Positions 27,760-38,000 of a stretch of 64,000 nucleotides of DNA are shown piece by piece. Both the position numbers and the translations under genes were made by a program. Below the pieces are notes generated by a model. It saw nothing but the letters and a program-made list of their open reading frames with translations, was not told the DNA's origin and made no database searches. Source of the stretch: Thalassotalea sp. Sam97. Its GTDB lineage: Bacteria > Pseudomonadota > Gammaproteobacteria > Enterobacterales > Alteromonadaceae. The stretch is taken from contig NZ_CP166919.1 of assembly GCF_041379765.1 (NCBI RefSeq), positions 620,001-684,000 of the forward strand, read 5' to 3'. Numbering within the stretch: position 1 is the first letter of the stretch; every line of letters starts with the position of its first letter.

Positions 27760-28602
27760 ATGAAACAACAAAAGGCAAGCAAACAACCTTATTTGGTACT
27801 GGCATTAACAGCCTGCTGGTTGTTACTTTCGGCTTGTGCTGACCGTACTCGCCCAGCCCCTGTGGTTAACTTGAGCAATAAAAGTGGTCCACAACAGCAA
27901 CCTATTTATGAGTCGTTAGAACGTATCTCTGGCGACTCATATAAAGTCCAAAAGGGGGAAACCCTATACTCTATTGCTTTTCGTGCGGGCAGTGATGTAA
28001 AAACTTTAGCAAAACTAAATAACATCACACCACCTTATAAAATTTACCCCAATCAATTGTTAATTATCAATAACAAAGCGACGGTAACGGTAGCTAAAGG
28101 GAATCTAAAAAAAGAAAAAAATCCCCAAGTAAAAAGTAAAAAAAATGTTGCAAATGACAATGCCGAGGAGTATGGTGGCGATAAGGGTGGGAAATTCTCT
28201 GCGGTGAAAGTACCATCTTTAAAGCAGCAAGTGAAGTCGTGGAAGTGGCCAGTAAAGGGGCCTGTTATCGCCACATTTTCTACTGCTGAAAAAGGCAACC
28301 AAGGCATCGATATTGCCGGTAAACGGGGGACACCTGTTAAAGCCGCCGCCGATGGGTTGGTTGTATATGCTGGTAATGCATTGCGTGGATACGGTAACTT
28401 GATCATTATCAAACACAATGATGATTACTTGAGTGCTTATGCTCACAACGATCAGTTACTGGTAAAAGAACAAGAAACCGTTAAAGCGGGCTCGACAATC
28501 GCAAAAATGGGTAACACTGGCACAGACCGTGAAAAGCTACATTTTGAGATTAGATTTAGGGGCAAATCGGTAAATCCTTTACGCTATTTACCGAAGCGAT
28601 AA
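27760..28602 (+). CDS. nlpD: Lipoprotein NlpD, amidase activator
   Basis: Outer-membrane lipoprotein that in E. coli activates the amidase AmiC during septum splitting. 280 residues: lipobox LSAC with lipidated C26, LysM domain at about 61-104 (YKVQKGETLYSIA), a Lys-rich linker, and a LytM/M23 domain at about 170-278. The LytM domain looks catalytically degenerate: the first-motif His is Asn (NQGIDIA) and the HxH motif reads KLHFEIR, as in activator-type NlpD. In E. coli a major rpoS promoter lies inside nlpD; that may apply here. Confidence 0.96.
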   Translation: MKQQKASKQPYLVLALTACWLLLSACADRTRPAPVVNLSNKSGPQQQPIYESLERISGDSYKVQKGETLYSIAFRAGSDVKTLAKLNNITPPYKIYPNQLLIINNKATVTVAKGNLKKEKNPQVKSKKNVANDNAEEYGGDKGGKFSAVKVPSLKQQVKSWKWPVKGPVIATFSTAEKGNQGIDIAGKRGTPVKAAADGLVVYAGNALRGYGNLIIIKHNDDYLSAYAHNDQLLVKEQETVKAGSTIAKMGNTGTDREKLHFEIRFRGKSVNPLRYLPKR

Positions 28603-28679
28603 GTAGTAATTAAGAAAAAGAACGAGGCAAATGTGAACAATTAACAACAACTCCGTTATAGGGGGTTTGGGAGACATCG

Positions 28680-29606
28680 ATGGAAAAAACCAAAGAAGTA
28701 GTCACTACAAGCGAAAAGCAAACTGCAAGTGACAATACGCTAGAGAAGGTTGCTAGTGAAGAATCACCATCAAGTTTAGATGCGACGCAGCTTTATCTGA
28801 GTGAAATTGGCTTTTCTCCCTTATTAAGTGCTGAAGAAGAAGTTTTCTTTTCTCGTAAGGCATTGAAAGGGTGTGAAGCATCAAGAGCGAGGATGATTGA
28901 AAGTAATCTGCGCTTGGTTGTCAAAATCGCCCGCCGCTATAATAATCGAGGGTTGCCGTTATTGGATCTCATTGAAGAAGGTAACTTAGGCCTCATCCGC
29001 GCTGTTGAAAAGTTTGACCCTGAACGAGGATTTCGTTTTTCAACCTACGCCACATGGTGGATTCGTCAAACTATTGAACGAGCCATTATGAATCAAACCC
29101 GCACTATCCGTTTACCCATTCATGTTGTTAAAGAATTAAACGTATATCTACGTGCCGCACGCGAGTTAGTGCAGCAGCTTGATCATGAGCCAACCGCTGA
29201 AGAAATTGCCGATAAACTTGAAGTCCCTGTCGCCGATGTCAGTAAAATGCTCAAACTTAATGAACGCATTACCTCAGTCGATACCCCGTTTGGTGGTGAG
29301 TCAGATAAGGCGTTGTTAGATGTCATTGCTGATGAAAAAAGCCAAGGCCCAGAATCAGACTTACAGGATTCTGATATTCGCCAAAATATTGTTCACTGGT
29401 TAGGAGAGCTTAACTCTAAGCAACGAGAGGTGTTAGCCCGTCGCTTTGGCTTGCTTGGCTATGAGCCAGCAACGCTAGAAGATGTTGGTCATGAAATTGG
29501 CTTAACCCGTGAGCGTGTTCGTCAAATACAAGTCGAAGCATTAAAGCGATTACGTGATATTTTGTCATCACAAAACTTATCAATCGAATCGTTGTTCCAA
29601 GCATAA
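28680..29606 (+). CDS. rpoS: RNA polymerase sigma-S (stationary phase)
   Basis: General stress and stationary-phase sigma factor. 308 residues (E. coli 330). Region 1.2 has ATQLYLSEIGFSPLLSAEEE near 35-54, region 2 has RLVVKIARRYNNRG and FSTYATWWIRQTIERA, and region 4 has LNSKQREVLARRFGLLG and GLTRERVRQIQVEALKRLR. GGGAG at 28669-28673 precedes the ATG. CTCC and GGGG/GGGAG stretches in the leader (28651-28673) could pair and hide the ribosome binding site. Confidence 0.98.
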   Translation: MEKTKEVVTTSEKQTASDNTLEKVASEESPSSLDATQLYLSEIGFSPLLSAEEEVFFSRKALKGCEASRARMIESNLRLVVKIARRYNNRGLPLLDLIEEGNLGLIRAVEKFDPERGFRFSTYATWWIRQTIERAIMNQTRTIRLPIHVVKELNVYLRAARELVQQLDHEPTAEEIADKLEVPVADVSKMLKLNERITSVDTPFGGESDKALLDVIADEKSQGPESDLQDSDIRQNIVHWLGELNSKQREVLARRFGLLGYEPATLEDVGHEIGLTRERVRQIQVEALKRLRDILSSQNLSIESLFQA

Positions 29607-29629
29607 ACCTCGTCTGATATAGACAAACA

Positions 29630-29656
29630 AAAGACCCGCATTAATGCGGGTCTTTT
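29630..29656. terminator. Bidirectional terminator between rpoS and mutS
   Basis: AAAGACCCGCATTAATGCGGGTCTTT is a near-perfect palindrome with A and T tracts on its two sides, so it can end both the rpoS transcript (plus) and the convergent mutS transcript (minus). Confidence 0.92.
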
Positions 29657-29679
29657 ACTTTACAATGATGCCATTAGTA

Positions 29680-32244
29680 TTATAACGATTCTTTTAGTTT
29701 ATATAATAAATCCAGCGCCTGTCGCGGCGATAAATCATTCACATCAACGGCCTGTAATTGGTCAACAACAGGGTGTGACGGAGCGAATAGGTCGGCTTGT
29801 TGTACCTCGCTGGCAGGCTTGATGATCGTTGGTTTTGACTGGCTTTCAAGCTCCGCTAAGCGCTGTTTTGCTCGAGCTATAACGCCTTTAGGTACACCAG
29901 CAAGTTGAGCCACTTGCAAGCCAAAACTTTTTGAAGCCGCACCCTCTTGCACGGCATGCATAAAGACAATGCTGTCGCCGTGTTCAACGGCATCAAGGTG
30001 CACATTAGCTAGGCTTGGCATTTGCTCTGCTAATTCTGTCAGCTCAAAGTAATGACTGGCAAATAACGTAAATGCCTTAGAATTAAGTGCGAGGTACTCT
30101 GCACAAGCCCAAGCCAGTGATAGGCCATCATAGGTCGATGTTCCTCGGCCGATTTCATCCAATAATACCAATGATTTTTCGCTGGCATTGTTTAGTATAT
30201 TAGCTGTTTCAGTCATCTCAACCATAAAGGTTGAGCGGCCACTTGCCAAATCATCAGATGCACCAATACGGGTAAATATGCGATCGACAATACCAATGCG
30301 TGCACTGTCGGCAGGAACAAAACAACCAACGTGAGCAAGCAGCGTGATAAGCGCCGTTTGCCGCATATAGGTTGATTTACCGCCCATATTAGGACCGGTA
30401 ATAATTAACATACGGCGGTCATTGTTAAGCATGACAGGGTTAGCGATAAAGGCTTCAGTACTGACTTGCTCAACCACTGGGTGGCGACCTGCATTTATTT
30501 CTATGCCAGGCTCATTGCTAAGCTCGGGTTGTTGATAATTTAAGGTGTCGCTGCGTTCGGCAAAGGTATTTAATACATCGATTGTGGCAATGGCTTGCGC
30601 GCAGGTTTGTAAGGTATCAATTTGCTCAGCCAATATATCGAATAGCTCATCGTATAAGCGTTTTTCTAAGGCTAAATAACGGCTTTGTGCCGTTAATACC
30701 TTTTCTTCATGGGCTTTTAGCTCTTCGGTAATAAAGCGCTCGTTATTTTTTAATGTCTGGCGCCGAATGTAGTGATCCGGTACATCTTGTGATTGGTTAC
30801 GAGAAATCTCTATATAGAAACCATGCACTTTGTTGTAGCCAACTTTTAGCGTGCTGATGCCAGTGGTTTCACGCTCTCGTTGCTCCATTTGTGCCAAGTA
30901 ATCAGTAGCACCTTGGCTTAAATCGCGCAGTTCATCGAGCTCAGCGTTATAACCTGTGGCAATAACACCACCATCACGGATTAATACCGGCGGGTTATCA
31001 ACAATGGCTTCGCTAAGTAGTTGTTGAGTATCTGGTAGTGGTTTAACTTGCTCTGCTAATGTTTGCATCAATGGCGTCTGGCAAAGTTTGGCTAACTCAT
31101 GTAGTTCGGGTAAGGCGGTAAGAGCATTACGCAAACGTGCAAAATCACGAGGGCGAGCGCTTCGCAAGGCCACGCGGGAAACAATACGTTCGATATCACC
31201 CATGCTTTTTATCACATCAAAGGTATCGTCTTTAATGTCTTCGGCTAGGATGGTGGCAATAGCCTCTTGGCGCTGTTGTAACGTATCAATATCCCTGAGA
31301 GGGAAGTGTAACCAACGCTTTAATAGGCGCGAACCCATTGGGCTTGCACTTTTATCTAACACTGAAGCTAAAGTGTTTTCGTAACCGCCGGATAAATTAA
31401 CGGTGAGTTCCAAATTTTTACGAGTAGCGGCATCTAAAATTACACCAGAAGCATAACTTTCTGCTTTAATCGAACGAATATGTGGCAAGGCACTGCGCTG
31501 CGTATCGGTAACGTATTGTAATAAACAACCTGCGGCACACAGACCAAGTGGGTAATCTTGTACGCCAAAACCGGCTAACTCGCTGGTGCTAAACTGTTTG
31601 TTTAAGACTTTGTTGGCGGTTGCCAGATCAAACTCCCAATCGGGACGGCGACGCGTTCCTTTAATGGAATCGATTAAGCTAACATGGTTAAATGATTCAG
31701 GATAAAGCAACTCAGCTGGATTAAGTCGTTGCAACTCTGCTTGCAGTTGCTCAGCTGTATTTGGCTCAGCAATGACAAAACGGCCACTGCTCATGTCCAA
31801 GTAGGCCACACCAAAACCCGTTTTATGTTCAAATATGCTGACTAACAGGTTATCTTGCTTGTCATTTAATAACGCTTCATCGGATACCGTACCCGGTGTA
31901 ACAATGCGCACTACTTTGCGTTCAACTGGACCTTTACTGGTCGCAGGATCGCCAATTTGCTCACAAATGGCCACTGACTCACCAAGTTGCACCAATTTGG
32001 CCAAATAGCCTTCTACGGCATGGTAAGGAACACCGGCCATCGGAATCGCATTACCCCCTGATTTGCCGCGAGCGGTTAGCGAGATATCCAATAAATCAGC
32101 CGCCTTTTTGGCGTCATCGTAAAATAGTTCATAGAAATCGCCCATGCGATAAAACAATAAAATATTTTGGAACTCAGATTTAATGGTCAGGTACTGGCGC
32201 ATCATAGGCGTATGATTGCCATTGTTTAAAAGGTTGTCAGTCAT
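29680..32244 (-). CDS. mutS: DNA mismatch repair protein MutS
   Basis: Mismatch recognition ATPase. 854 residues (E. coli 853). The mismatch-contacting Phe-X-Glu is F37-Y38-E39 in RMGDFYELF. The ATPase core has Walker A TGPNMGGKSTYMRQ near 613-627, Walker B LLDEIGRGTSTYDG and the helix-turn-helix at the C-terminus; the tail LSPRQALDLLYKLKESL matches the family end. It is convergent with rpoS, as often seen in gammaproteobacteria, and divergent from recA across 420 bases. Confidence 0.99.
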   Translation of the reverse strand: MTDNLLNNGNHTPMMRQYLTIKSEFQNILLFYRMGDFYELFYDDAKKAADLLDISLTARGKSGGNAIPMAGVPYHAVEGYLAKLVQLGESVAICEQIGDPATSKGPVERKVVRIVTPGTVSDEALLNDKQDNLLVSIFEHKTGFGVAYLDMSSGRFVIAEPNTAEQLQAELQRLNPAELLYPESFNHVSLIDSIKGTRRRPDWEFDLATANKVLNKQFSTSELAGFGVQDYPLGLCAAGCLLQYVTDTQRSALPHIRSIKAESYASGVILDAATRKNLELTVNLSGGYENTLASVLDKSASPMGSRLLKRWLHFPLRDIDTLQQRQEAIATILAEDIKDDTFDVIKSMGDIERIVSRVALRSARPRDFARLRNALTALPELHELAKLCQTPLMQTLAEQVKPLPDTQQLLSEAIVDNPPVLIRDGGVIATGYNAELDELRDLSQGATDYLAQMEQRERETTGISTLKVGYNKVHGFYIEISRNQSQDVPDHYIRRQTLKNNERFITEELKAHEEKVLTAQSRYLALEKRLYDELFDILAEQIDTLQTCAQAIATIDVLNTFAERSDTLNYQQPELSNEPGIEINAGRHPVVEQVSTEAFIANPVMLNNDRRMLIITGPNMGGKSTYMRQTALITLLAHVGCFVPADSARIGIVDRIFTRIGASDDLASGRSTFMVEMTETANILNNASEKSLVLLDEIGRGTSTYDGLSLAWACAEYLALNSKAFTLFASHYFELTELAEQMPSLANVHLDAVEHGDSIVFMHAVQEGAASKSFGLQVAQLAGVPKGVIARAKQRLAELESQSKPTIIKPASEVQQADLFAPSHPVVDQLQAVDVNDLSPRQALDLLYKLKESL

Positions 32245-32593
32245 CTATTAGCTTTTTGTTATGGATTCGAGGTGAAATAAGTGGCAAGCAAACTATTTTG
32301 TGTGCGCCAGCAAAGGCTTATTAAATTTACCTAGAAACCTTGAATATAGGAGTAAACGTTACAATGTAATGATGTTAAAATAATCTGTGTTAAAGAGCAA
32401 AAATGATTTCTTTAAACAGAGTCAGCTTTACTGCATAAACTACTGTATATAATAATGTATCAGTTACAGTAATGTACTGTATATGATATTAAAGTGATCA
32501 TGTGTAACTAACGAAGGTTTTATTTGTTTTTCAATTAAATCAGTGTGTTACTGGGTTGTTTTGCGGTTTTTTAACGATTTTTAGAAATAACTG

Positions 32594-32621
32594 TTGATAC
32601 TGTACGATTATACAGTATACT
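32594..32621 (+). promoter_or_regulatory. recA promoter with an embedded LexA (SOS) box
   Basis: TTGATA (32594-32599) and TATACT (32616-32621) form a sigma-70 promoter with a 16-base spacer. The whole spacer, 32600-32615, is CTGTACGATTATACAG, which matches the LexA consensus CTG-N10-CAG. LexA bound here would block polymerase directly. ATG of recA follows at 32665 with CTGGAGA as ribosome binding site. Confidence 0.9.
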
Positions 32622-32664
32622 GTCATCAATTACTGGATACATATTAAAACTTCTGGAGACATTA

Positions 32665-33693
32665 ATGGACGCGAATAAAGAAAAGGCGTTAGCCGCAGCG
32701 CTAGGTCAAATTGAGCGCCAATTCGGTAAAGGTTCAATCATGAAACTTGGTGAGAACCGCAGCATGGACGTTGAAACCATTTCAACTGGCTCTTTATCAT
32801 TAGACGTTGCATTAGGTGCAGGTGGTTTACCAATGGGACGTATTATTGAAATTTACGGTCCTGAATCAAGTGGTAAAACAACACTAACCCTAGAAGTTAT
32901 CGCTGAAGCACAACGTAATGGCAAAGTGTGTGCCTTCGTTGATGCTGAGCATGCACTTGACCCTATTTACGCGGAAAAGCTTGGTGTAAATATTGATGAG
33001 TTATTGGTATCTCAACCAGATACAGGTGAGCAAGCATTAGAGATTTGTGACATGCTAACCCGCTCTGGTGCGGTTGATGTTATCGTTGTTGACTCGGTAG
33101 CTGCGCTTACTCCTAAAGCTGAAATTGAAGGTGACATGGGTGACAGCCACATGGGCTTGCAAGCACGTATGCTATCGCAAGCAATGCGTAAGTTAACGGG
33201 TAACTTGAAGCAATCTAACACCATGATGATCTTCATTAACCAAATCCGTATGAAAATTGGTGTTATGTTTGGTAACCCAGAAACCACAACAGGTGGTAAC
33301 GCATTGAAATTCTACGCGTCAGTACGTTTAGATATTCGTCGCACAGGTGCGGTTAAAGATGGTGATGCAATCACTGGTAACGAAACACGCGTTAAAGTAG
33401 TTAAGAACAAAATTGCTCCACCATTTAAGCAAGCTGAATTCCAAATCATGTACGGTGAAGGCATTAACAATATCGGTGAACTTATCGATTTAGGTGTACA
33501 GCACAAGTTAGTTGAAAAAGCCGGTGCTTGGTACAGTTGTAATGGTGAGCGCATCGGTCAAGGTAAAGCCAATGCTTGTAATTTCTTAAGAGAAAACAAG
33601 GCAATGGCAAAAGACCTAGACGCCAAACTGCGTGCATTATTACTAACATCCACTGTAGTTAGTGACGAAGAAGAGACAATTGAAGCTGAATAA
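32665..33693 (+). CDS. recA: Recombinase RecA
   Basis: Strand-exchange ATPase and SOS coprotease. 342 residues. Walker A GPESSGKT is at 65-72, Walker B VIVVDSVAAL near 139-148, the L1/L2 DNA-binding loops (GDMGDSHMGLQARMLSQAM; NQIRMKIGVMFGNPETTTGG) are intact, and the tail is acidic (DEEETIEAE), as usual. It has its own LexA-controlled promoter and a strong terminator, so it is monocistronic; recX is not adjacent. Confidence 0.99.
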   Translation: MDANKEKALAAALGQIERQFGKGSIMKLGENRSMDVETISTGSLSLDVALGAGGLPMGRIIEIYGPESSGKTTLTLEVIAEAQRNGKVCAFVDAEHALDPIYAEKLGVNIDELLVSQPDTGEQALEICDMLTRSGAVDVIVVDSVAALTPKAEIEGDMGDSHMGLQARMLSQAMRKLTGNLKQSNTMMIFINQIRMKIGVMFGNPETTTGGNALKFYASVRLDIRRTGAVKDGDAITGNETRVKVVKNKIAPPFKQAEFQIMYGEGINNIGELIDLGVQHKLVEKAGAWYSCNGERIGQGKANACNFLRENKAMAKDLDAKLRALLLTSTVVSDEEETIEAE

Positions 33694-33717
33694 TCTCAGT
33701 TTCTAATCTTGTATTGT

Positions 33718-33744
33718 AAGGCCACTCAATGAGTGGCCTTTTTT
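33718..33744 (+). terminator. Rho-independent terminator after recA
   Basis: AAGGCCACTC and GAGTGGCCTT pair around a short AATG-type loop and are followed by TTTT. It is 24 bases after the recA stop. Confidence 0.92.
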
Positions 33745-33747
33745 GTA

Positions 33748-33849
33748 CATGGATGTACTTATACTCCCGCGCCATGGATGGTGCTAGGAAGTGCTTGTCA
33801 TGGATGTACTTATACTCCCGTGCCATGGATGGTGCTAGGGAGTGCTTGT
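33748..33849. repeat. Direct tandem repeat, 2 x 51 bp
   Basis: Two adjacent 51-base units (33748-33798 and 33799-33849) differ at only two positions. Each begins CATGGATGTACTTATACTCC, holds CCATGGATGG in the middle and ends GTGCTTGT. Just downstream, ACTTCCTAGCCAC (33863-33875 region) is an inverted partner of GTGCTAGGAAGT in unit 1. It sits between the recA terminator and the metA promoter. I recall similar short dispersed repeats in Alteromonadales genomes but could not check this. Confidence 0.9.
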
Positions 33850-33993
33850 AGCTGATTTATACTTCCTAGCCACAGGTAGCGTTAAAGAATATCGCTAAAT
33901 AGTTTGGTCACTACAGACGTTGTTTTATTTAACTTATCAGCATAAACCCCTACCTTTAATTCTTTTTATAGAGGAATCTATAATATAAACTTT

Positions 33994-34009
33994 AGACGTC
34001 TAGATGTTT
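33994..34009. promoter_or_regulatory. Two tandem MetJ boxes upstream of metA
   Basis: AGACGTCT (33994-34001) is a perfect met box and is directly followed by AGATGTTT (34002-34009), 6 of 8 matching. MetJ binds tandem 8-base boxes as dimers with SAM as corepressor. The pair lies just 5' of the promoter for metA, so methionine repression of metA-metH is expected. Confidence 0.82.
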
Positions 34010-34013
34010 AAAG

Positions 34014-34041
34014 TTGACATTCTACGATGCTCACGTACTAT
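34014..34041 (+). promoter_or_regulatory. Candidate metA promoter
   Basis: TTGACA (34014-34019) is a perfect -35 box; TACTAT (34036-34041) lies 16 bases further on as a fair -10 box. The met boxes end 4 bases before the -35. The metA ATG is at 34071. Confidence 0.6.
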
Positions 34042-34070
34042 GAATATGTTTATGTTAATAGAATGTTGTT

Positions 34071-34982
34071 ATGCCAATAAAGATCCCTAATCAATTACCC
34101 GCACTGGCGGTGCTAGCGAATGAAAATATTTTCGTGATGTCGGAAACCCGTGCCATCAGCCAGGACATACGGCCGATGCAGGTGGCTGTACTCAATCTTA
34201 TGCCGAATAAAATTGAAACGGAAATCCAGATTTTGCGCATGCTATCAAATACTCCATTGCAAATTCATATTGATTTGGTGCGTTTGCATCTCGACCAACC
34301 GAAAAATACTCCCAAGGCTCATATGGATGCCTTTTATGTATTATTCGATGATATTAAACACAAACACTATGATGGGCTTATTGTTACCGGCGCTCCGCTT
34401 GGCCAATTAGATTATCAGCAGGTTAACTACTGGGATAAAATAGAAGAAGTATTTCGCTGGGCCAACAGTAATGTCACCTCAAGTCTATATTCTTGCTGGG
34501 CAGCTCATGCGGCGTTGTATTTTCATTATGGGTTAGAGCGGCAGTTGCGTGATGACAAACTATCAGGGATATATCAGCACAAAACCTTAGATCCGATGGA
34601 GCAGTTAACGCGAGGCTTTGACGAGCATTTTAACGTACCACATTCTCGTTATGGCGAAATACCACTGCAGGATTATCAATCTATTGAAGAATTATCGGTA
34701 TTAGCACACTCAGCACAAGCAGGTGTTTACTTGGCAGCAAGTAATGATAAACGCCATGTGTTTGTTACCGGCCATCCTGAATATGACTCTTACACACTCA
34801 AAGAAGAGTATCAGCGAGATTGTGACGCAGGTATTGACCCGCAAATACCGGTCAATTACTTTGATAATGACTGTATTGATAGCGAACCGGCCAATAATTG
34901 GCGAAGTCATGGCTGTTTATTGTTTAGTAATTGGTTGAATTACTACGTGTATCAAATTACGCCATATCATTTAAATCATTAA
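34071..34982 (+). CDS. metA: Homoserine O-succinyltransferase MetA
   Basis: Activates homoserine for methionine synthesis. 303 residues, with positions that match E. coli numbering: catalytic C142 (SCWAAHAAL), H235 and E237 (VTGHPEYDS). G111 in TGAPLGQLDY suggests succinyl- rather than acetyl-CoA, since acetyl-specific homologs carry Glu at this place. It is preceded by MetJ boxes and followed 38 bases later by metH, likely one transcript. Confidence 0.95.
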   Translation: MPIKIPNQLPALAVLANENIFVMSETRAISQDIRPMQVAVLNLMPNKIETEIQILRMLSNTPLQIHIDLVRLHLDQPKNTPKAHMDAFYVLFDDIKHKHYDGLIVTGAPLGQLDYQQVNYWDKIEEVFRWANSNVTSSLYSCWAAHAALYFHYGLERQLRDDKLSGIYQHKTLDPMEQLTRGFDEHFNVPHSRYGEIPLQDYQSIEELSVLAHSAQAGVYLAASNDKRHVFVTGHPEYDSYTLKEEYQRDCDAGIDPQIPVNYFDNDCIDSEPANNWRSHGCLLFSNWLNYYVYQITPYHLNH

Positions 34983-35020
34983 TAAGAGCATGTTTAGTGC
35001 CGTAATCCTGGAAGTATATT

Positions 35021-38000
35021 GTGACATCATCTAGCCATACTTTATTAGAACAACAATTATCTGAGCGTATATTAGTTCTCGATGGTGCCATGGGTACCAT
35101 GATCCAGCAGCATCAATTTAGCGAAGCCGACTTTCGTGGCGAGCGCTTTGCAAAATGGCCTTGTGATCTCAAAGGCAATAATGACTTATTGGTATTAACT
35201 CAGCCCGAAGTAATCAAAGATATTCATCGCCAATACTTGCTCGCTGGTGCCGATATTATCGAAACCAATAGCTTTAATGCCACACGCATTGCGATGGCCG
35301 ATTATGATATGCAAGAGATATCGGCAGAAATTAACTTACAAGCGGCGCATATTGCTCGCCAAATTGCTGATGAGGTAACCAGTTTACAGCCTGACAAGCC
35401 ACGCTTTGTTGCGGGCGTTTTAGGGCCGACCAATCGCACCTGTTCTCTGTCGCCAGATGTGAATGACCCAGCATTTCGCAATATCAGCTTTCATGAGCTC
35501 GCTGCGGCGTATCGTGAATCTACCATGGCACTTATCGACGGCGGTGTCGATATAATCATGATTGAAACCATCTTCGATACCCTTAATGCCAAAGCCGCCA
35601 TTTTCGCGATAGAAGACGTGTTTGCTGAGCGCCAATTGCGTTTACCTATAATGATCTCCGGCACCATTACCGATGCATCAGGGCGGACACTATCGGGGCA
35701 AACTACCGAAGCGTTTTATAATTCGCTACGTCATGCTAACCCGATTGCGATAGGTCTTAATTGTGCGCTTGGGCCAGTGGAGCTGCGCCAGTACATTGAA
35801 GAGTTGAGAAATATCAGCGATTTTGCTATTTCAGCACACCCTAACGCGGGCTTGCCGAATGCCTTTGGTGAATACGACTTTACTGTTGCCGACATGAACG
35901 CACACATTAAAGAGTGGGCAGAATCGGGATTCTTAAATATCGTTGGCGGTTGCTGCGGTACCACGCCAGAACATATCAGAGGCATTGCCGATACGGTAAA
36001 AAACATTAAACCCAGAACGATTACGGCGCAGCCTATTGCCTGTCGCTTATCCGGTTTAGAAGCGTTAAACATTGATGACAACAGTTTGTTTGTTAACGCT
36101 GGTGAGCGAACCAATGTTACCGGCTCTGCTATTTTCAAGCGTCTTATTACCGAGCAAAAATACGATGACGCTATTGCTGTTGCTTTGCAGCAAGTAGAGA
36201 ATGGTGCGCAAATCATCGATATCAATATGGATGAGGGCATGCTTGATAGCCAAGCTGCAATGGTGACCTTCCTTAATCTTATCGCTGGTGAGCCTGATAT
36301 TGCCAAAGTACCGGTTATGCTCGACTCGTCTAAATGGGAGATTATTGAGGCAGGCCTGCAATGCATCCAAGGCAAGGGCATTGTTAACTCGATATCGCTA
36401 AAAGAGGGCGAGCAAGCGTTTAAACGCCAAGCTGAGCTTATTCGTCGTTATGGCGCGGCGGTGATCATTATGGCTTTTGATGAAGTAGGTCAAGCTGATA
36501 CCAAGCAGCGCAAAGTGGAGATTTGTCAGCGCGCTTATCATATTTTGGTCGACGAACTGAATTTTCCACCCGAAGATATTATTTTTGATCCCAATATTTT
36601 TGCTATCGCCACCGGTATTGAAGAGCACGATAATTACGCCGTTGACTTTATTGAGGCGACCAAAGAAATAAAACAAACCTTACCGCATGCGATGATCTCT
36701 GGTGGTGTGTCGAATGTGTCATTCTCGTTTCGTGGTAATAATCCGGTACGCGAAGCCATTCATGCGGTATTTTTATATCACGCCATTAAAAATGGCATGG
36801 ATATGGGCATTGTAAATGCTGGCCAATTGGCCATTTATCAAGATATTCCCAAAGATTTATTGCAAGCGGTTGAAGACGTTGTGCTTAACAGCGACAACGG
36901 CGCTACTGAACGCTTGCTTACCATTGCCGAGCAGTATCGCAATCAAGCATCAGGGCAAACCAGTAAGGTCGATTTAACATGGCGCGAGTTACCGGTTAAC
37001 AAACGTTTAGAGCATGCGTTAGTAAAAGGCATTAATGAATATATCGTTGCCGACACCGAAGAGGCTCGCCTCGCCGCCGAGCATCCACTGCAAGTGATTG
37101 AAGGGCCACTCATGGATGGCATGAATGTCGTCGGTGATTTATTTGGCGAAGGACAAATGTTTTTGCCGCAAGTGGTGAAATCGGCAAGAGTGATGAAACA
37201 AGCGGTAGCCCATTTACAACCGTTTATCGAAGCCTCCAAAACCACCAGTAAATCCAATGGCAAGATCTTGCTCGCAACGGTAAAAGGCGATGTACATGAC
37301 ATAGGCAAAAACATTGTTGGCGTGGTATTGCAATGTAATAACTATCAGGTTATCGACCTTGGTGTAATGGTACCGTGCGATAAAATCCTACAAGTAGCCA
37401 AACAAGAACAAGTCGACATCATTGGCTTGTCAGGGCTTATTACCCCAAGCCTTGACGAAATGGTGCATGTTGCTAAAGAAATGCAACGCCTTGATTTTGA
37501 TTTACCACTGCTTATTGGCGGAGCGACCACGTCAAAAGCGCATACGGCGGTAAAAATCGACCAACAGTACCAGCATCCCGTGGTGTATGTTGCCAATGCC
37601 TCGCGTTCGGTGTCTGTGGTCAATGCGCTATTAAATGACAAACTTAAAGCGGATTTGGTACAGCGCACCGAAAAAGAATACGAGACAGTTCGTCAGCGTC
37701 ATTCGCAAAAAGGCCCTCGTAGCGAGTTGCACTCTCTAGCTGATGCTCGTGCTAATGCCTTTGTAGCTGACTTTAACGATTACACGCCTGTTAAACCGAA
37801 TAAGTTAGGTGTAACGGTACTGGATAAGCTCGACTTAAATGTGGTGCGCAACTACATCGACTGGACGCCATTTTTTCTAACGTGGCAATTATCGGGTAAA
37901 TACCCAGCCATTCTTGAACACGAACTGATTGGCGAAGAAGCCAGCAAGCTGTTTAACGATGCCAACCGCATGCTTGATGAGCTAATAGCCAAAGACACCA

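Noticed and set aside
28651..28673. An rpoS leader hairpin that hides the ribosome binding site
   Set aside because: CTCC can pair with GGGG or GGAG, but the stem is short and relies on G-T pairs; too weak to list as a finding.
32443..32463. A second LexA box upstream of recA
   Set aside because: CTG and CAG here are 15 bases apart rather than 10, so the spacing is wrong for LexA.
33748..33849. Possible CRISPR or attachment site
   Set aside because: There are only two directly abutting units, no unique spacers and no cas or integrase genes.
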